Assembly: GCF_025685605.1 (NCBI RefSeq)
Contig: NZ_JAGTUT010000001.1
Span: forward strand, 4,526,001 to 4,590,000
Reading direction: 5' to 3'
Length of the DNA: 64,000 nt
DNA from: Granulicella arctica
GTDB lineage: Bacteria; Acidobacteriota; Terriglobia; Terriglobales; Acidobacteriaceae
The translations under genes were made by a program, and so were the position numbers. The notes beneath the pieces were generated by a model. The model searched no databases, was not told the DNA's origin, and saw only the letters and a program-made list of their open reading frames with translations. This document shows, in pieces, positions 62,628-64,000 of the stretch. Position 1 is the first letter of the stretch. Every line of letters begins with the position of its first letter.

Positions 62628-63311
62628 CTAAACGACTGAGATCATGTGACGCTTGGCGATGGCCTCGATTTCGGGCGCAGTCAAAGCGGACAAATCAGCC
62701 GTCTCCGTAGCAATGACATGCCGAGAGATGTCGTGGTGGTATTCCTTCAGGTACTCCGCCAAATGATCAACTGCGCTGCTTTTTCCGGTGCCATGTCCAA
62801 TGAGCACGATCTCGTTCGCCGGCAGCAGGTCCTTGGCAACCTCTTCGTAGAACGACTTCTCTTCCGGCACCCGCTCGCCCTTGTAATGCGCTTCCTTCTT
62901 ATGAATCAAGTGATGGTGAAAGCCGAACGGGTCGTACGGACGAACCGTCTCCTCAACCTGCGGAACTTTCCCGTCGAGATCCTGGTATACATGCGCTCCA
63001 TGATGGTCGATCACTACGACCATACGACAGGGCTGTGTCGCATCGGCAGAGGACACACTAGGACCGGCGTCCCGAAGGAACTTTCTGAGACGTGCGACTT
63101 CTTCGACCCCGAGCTCGTGAGTGTGCGGATGTTTGAAGAAGGCTCGCTGTGTTCCGACGGTAAAGACGAATTCATCCCCACCGTGAGGCTTCACGTCGCC
63201 GATCTGACCTATCAAGTCGATCGTGTCTGCCCAACTCAGATTCCGTGGCAGTTTTCCGGTGAGAAGGCTTGTGTGGAGAAGGTCAAGATCGTGGCGAAGA
63301 AGTGTACTCAT
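62628..63311 (-). CDS. HicA-like N-terminus joined to eRF1-like (baeRF) domain
   Basis: 227 residues from the ATG at 63311 (MSTLLRHDLDLLHTSLL); the frame is open to 63374. Residues 20-80 (RNLSWADTIDLIGQIGDVKPHGGDEFVFTV and HELGVEEVARLRKFL) resemble a HicA-like double-stranded-RNA-binding fold. The rest is like bacterial eRF1-family proteins, with VVVIDHHGAHVY and the strand EIVLIGHGTGKSSAVDHLAEYL. The GTGKS run is not a confirmed P-loop. The role is unknown. It lies 62 bp downstream of the P-type ATPase on the same strand. Confidence 0.6.
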   Translation of the reverse strand: MSTLLRHDLDLLHTSLLTGKLPRNLSWADTIDLIGQIGDVKPHGGDEFVFTVGTQRAFFKHPHTHELGVEEVARLRKFLRDAGPSVSSADATQPCRMVVVIDHHGAHVYQDLDGKVPQVEETVRPYDPFGFHHHLIHKKEAHYKGERVPEEKSFYEEVAKDLLPANEIVLIGHGTGKSSAVDHLAEYLKEYHHDISRHVIATETADLSALTAPEIEAIAKRHMISVV

Positions 63312-63373
63312 CTGTTCAGCATGGCACTCGCGAGAGCGCAAAACTGTATAGCTTTGCTCACAAGGCTTTTGCA

Positions 63374-64000
63374 CTAGGTGATGCTCAGACGCCTGAAGAC
63401 AGGAATCTTGACGAAGTTCATGACAAAGAAGAACAGCGTGGCAGCCAGGAACTCGAAAGCCAAAACACGGAGTGGAAGCGAAGCCATTTCGATGCCGCGA
63501 TTCGCGAGCAAGGAGATGAACGACATATCCGCCGCAGAAGACAGCACAAGCCAGCTCGTCGGACGCAGGCCCCAGAAATGTTGCCGGTCACGCACAGCAT
63601 AGGTGATTGCCTGGCTGCCATAGACAACAGCGATAACACAGAACGTGCGCAAATGATCGATGTCCAAGTGCATTCTGTACCTGCCGACTGCAAGGGCGGC
63701 CGTGCAGAACATCAGAAATCCAAGCCCCAGCAGAGCCCCGGCCTCAGTGATCTTTCCGATGTCCCAGGAATTAGGACTTTGGGAGGGTCTCACGCGATCA
63801 GTAGCATAGGCCATAGAAAGGAAGTCGCCAGTGATCATCACAATGACCATCAGCATCGGCGTCAGTACCGCCTGACCGGTCATCAGAAGGCCAATGGCCA
63901 GAAACAGAAGTTGGGCGATTTTCTTGGTTGTAGACCTAAGCGTATAGCTCAAAATTCGCTGGAAGATGATTCTACCTGTCTTGGTCGCGGCCACAATCCC
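63374..64000 (-). CDS. C-terminal part of a P-type (proton-type) ATPase, truncated by the window
   Basis: 209 residues are visible and the frame is open to the edge. The start of the visible part, GIVAATKTGRIIFQRILSYTL, is the conserved helix after the P-domain hinge in plasma-membrane H+-ATPase-like pumps, and YATDRVRPSQSPNSWD follows the next membrane helix. About five membrane segments are present. It would move a cation across the inner membrane with ATP; which ion is not visible. The headpiece with DKTGT lies outside. Confidence 0.82.
   Translation of the reverse strand, partial: GIVAATKTGRIIFQRILSYTLRSTTKKIAQLLFLAIGLLMTGQAVLTPMLMVIVMITGDFLSMAYATDRVRPSQSPNSWDIGKITEAGALLGLGFLMFCTAALAVGRYRMHLDIDHLRTFCVIAVVYGSQAITYAVRDRQHFWGLRPTSWLVLSSAADMSFISLLANRGIEMASLPLRVLAFEFLAATLFFFVMNFVKIPVFRRLSIT

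Noticed and set aside
62750-62850. P-loop in the eRF1-like protein (GHGTGKSS)
   Set aside because: The context is an eRF1-type strand and helix, with no Walker B; the resemblance to a P-loop is probably chance.

Overview
The window looks like a chromosomal segment of a soil-type Acidobacteriota (Terriglobia; Granulicella, Edaphobacter or Terriglobus-like). This is inferred from protein flavour, high GC, a CpsB-type PHP phosphatase, a TonB-family protein with a Gly/Pro-rich linker, and an intergenic repeat (36100-36131) of a kind that is common in these genomes. No rRNA, CRISPR array or complete tRNA was found.

Positions 1 to about 38,800 are core chromosome. In order they hold: a VOC protein; a secreted carboxypeptidase-regulatory-like protein and an SDR; a PHP phosphatase with purQ; miaB with a bifunctional nuclease; two glycosyltransferases (GT4, GT9); aroA; a membrane protein; a GAF-GAF-SpoIIE phosphatase; deoC; a DNA-repair-like group (UdgX-type protein, NIPSNAP protein, radical SAM protein); an LLM flavoprotein; a PAS-GGDEF-EAL protein; hpt and lgt; a SprT-like metalloprotease; a run of small helical, TPR and DoxX proteins; the block ileS-lspA-parD-like-uvrA; a TonB-family protein; a Sua5-type protein; a CYTH protein; holB; and a TetR regulator next to a membrane protein.

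At 38,828 the 3' half of a tRNA-Leu gene, including CCA, is followed about 100 bp later by a tyrosine recombinase that keeps only its C-terminal catalytic part. This is the usual left edge of an integrated element. Inside it (39.7-53.5 kb), in DNA that looks less GC-rich, lie defence-like genes: a SIR2 protein overlapping a 1342-residue P-loop NTPase; a membrane-anchored protein of unknown family; a HEPN-type protein upstream of a 1253-residue Avs-like STAND ATPase with a possible nuclease domain; two very small genes with strong ribosome binding sites; and an XRE regulator with an ImmA/IrrE peptidase. No second copy of the tRNA end was seen, so the right border is unknown and may be outside the window.

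From 53.8 kb to the end are accessory, stress-type genes: an aldo/keto reductase divergent from a NUDIX gene; a KaiC-like double ATPase with a small helical partner, a divergent paralogue of that partner and a degenerate receiver protein; a DUF433/DUF5615-type toxin-antitoxin pair; a zinc alcohol dehydrogenase; a DsbA-like protein and a peroxiredoxin; a protein joining a HicA-like and an eRF1-like region; and the C-terminal end of a P-type ATPase cut by the window edge.

The best candidates for an undescribed system are the SIR2 + NTPase (+ membrane protein) set, the HEPN + Avs-like pair, and the KaiC module with its two paralogous helical proteins.
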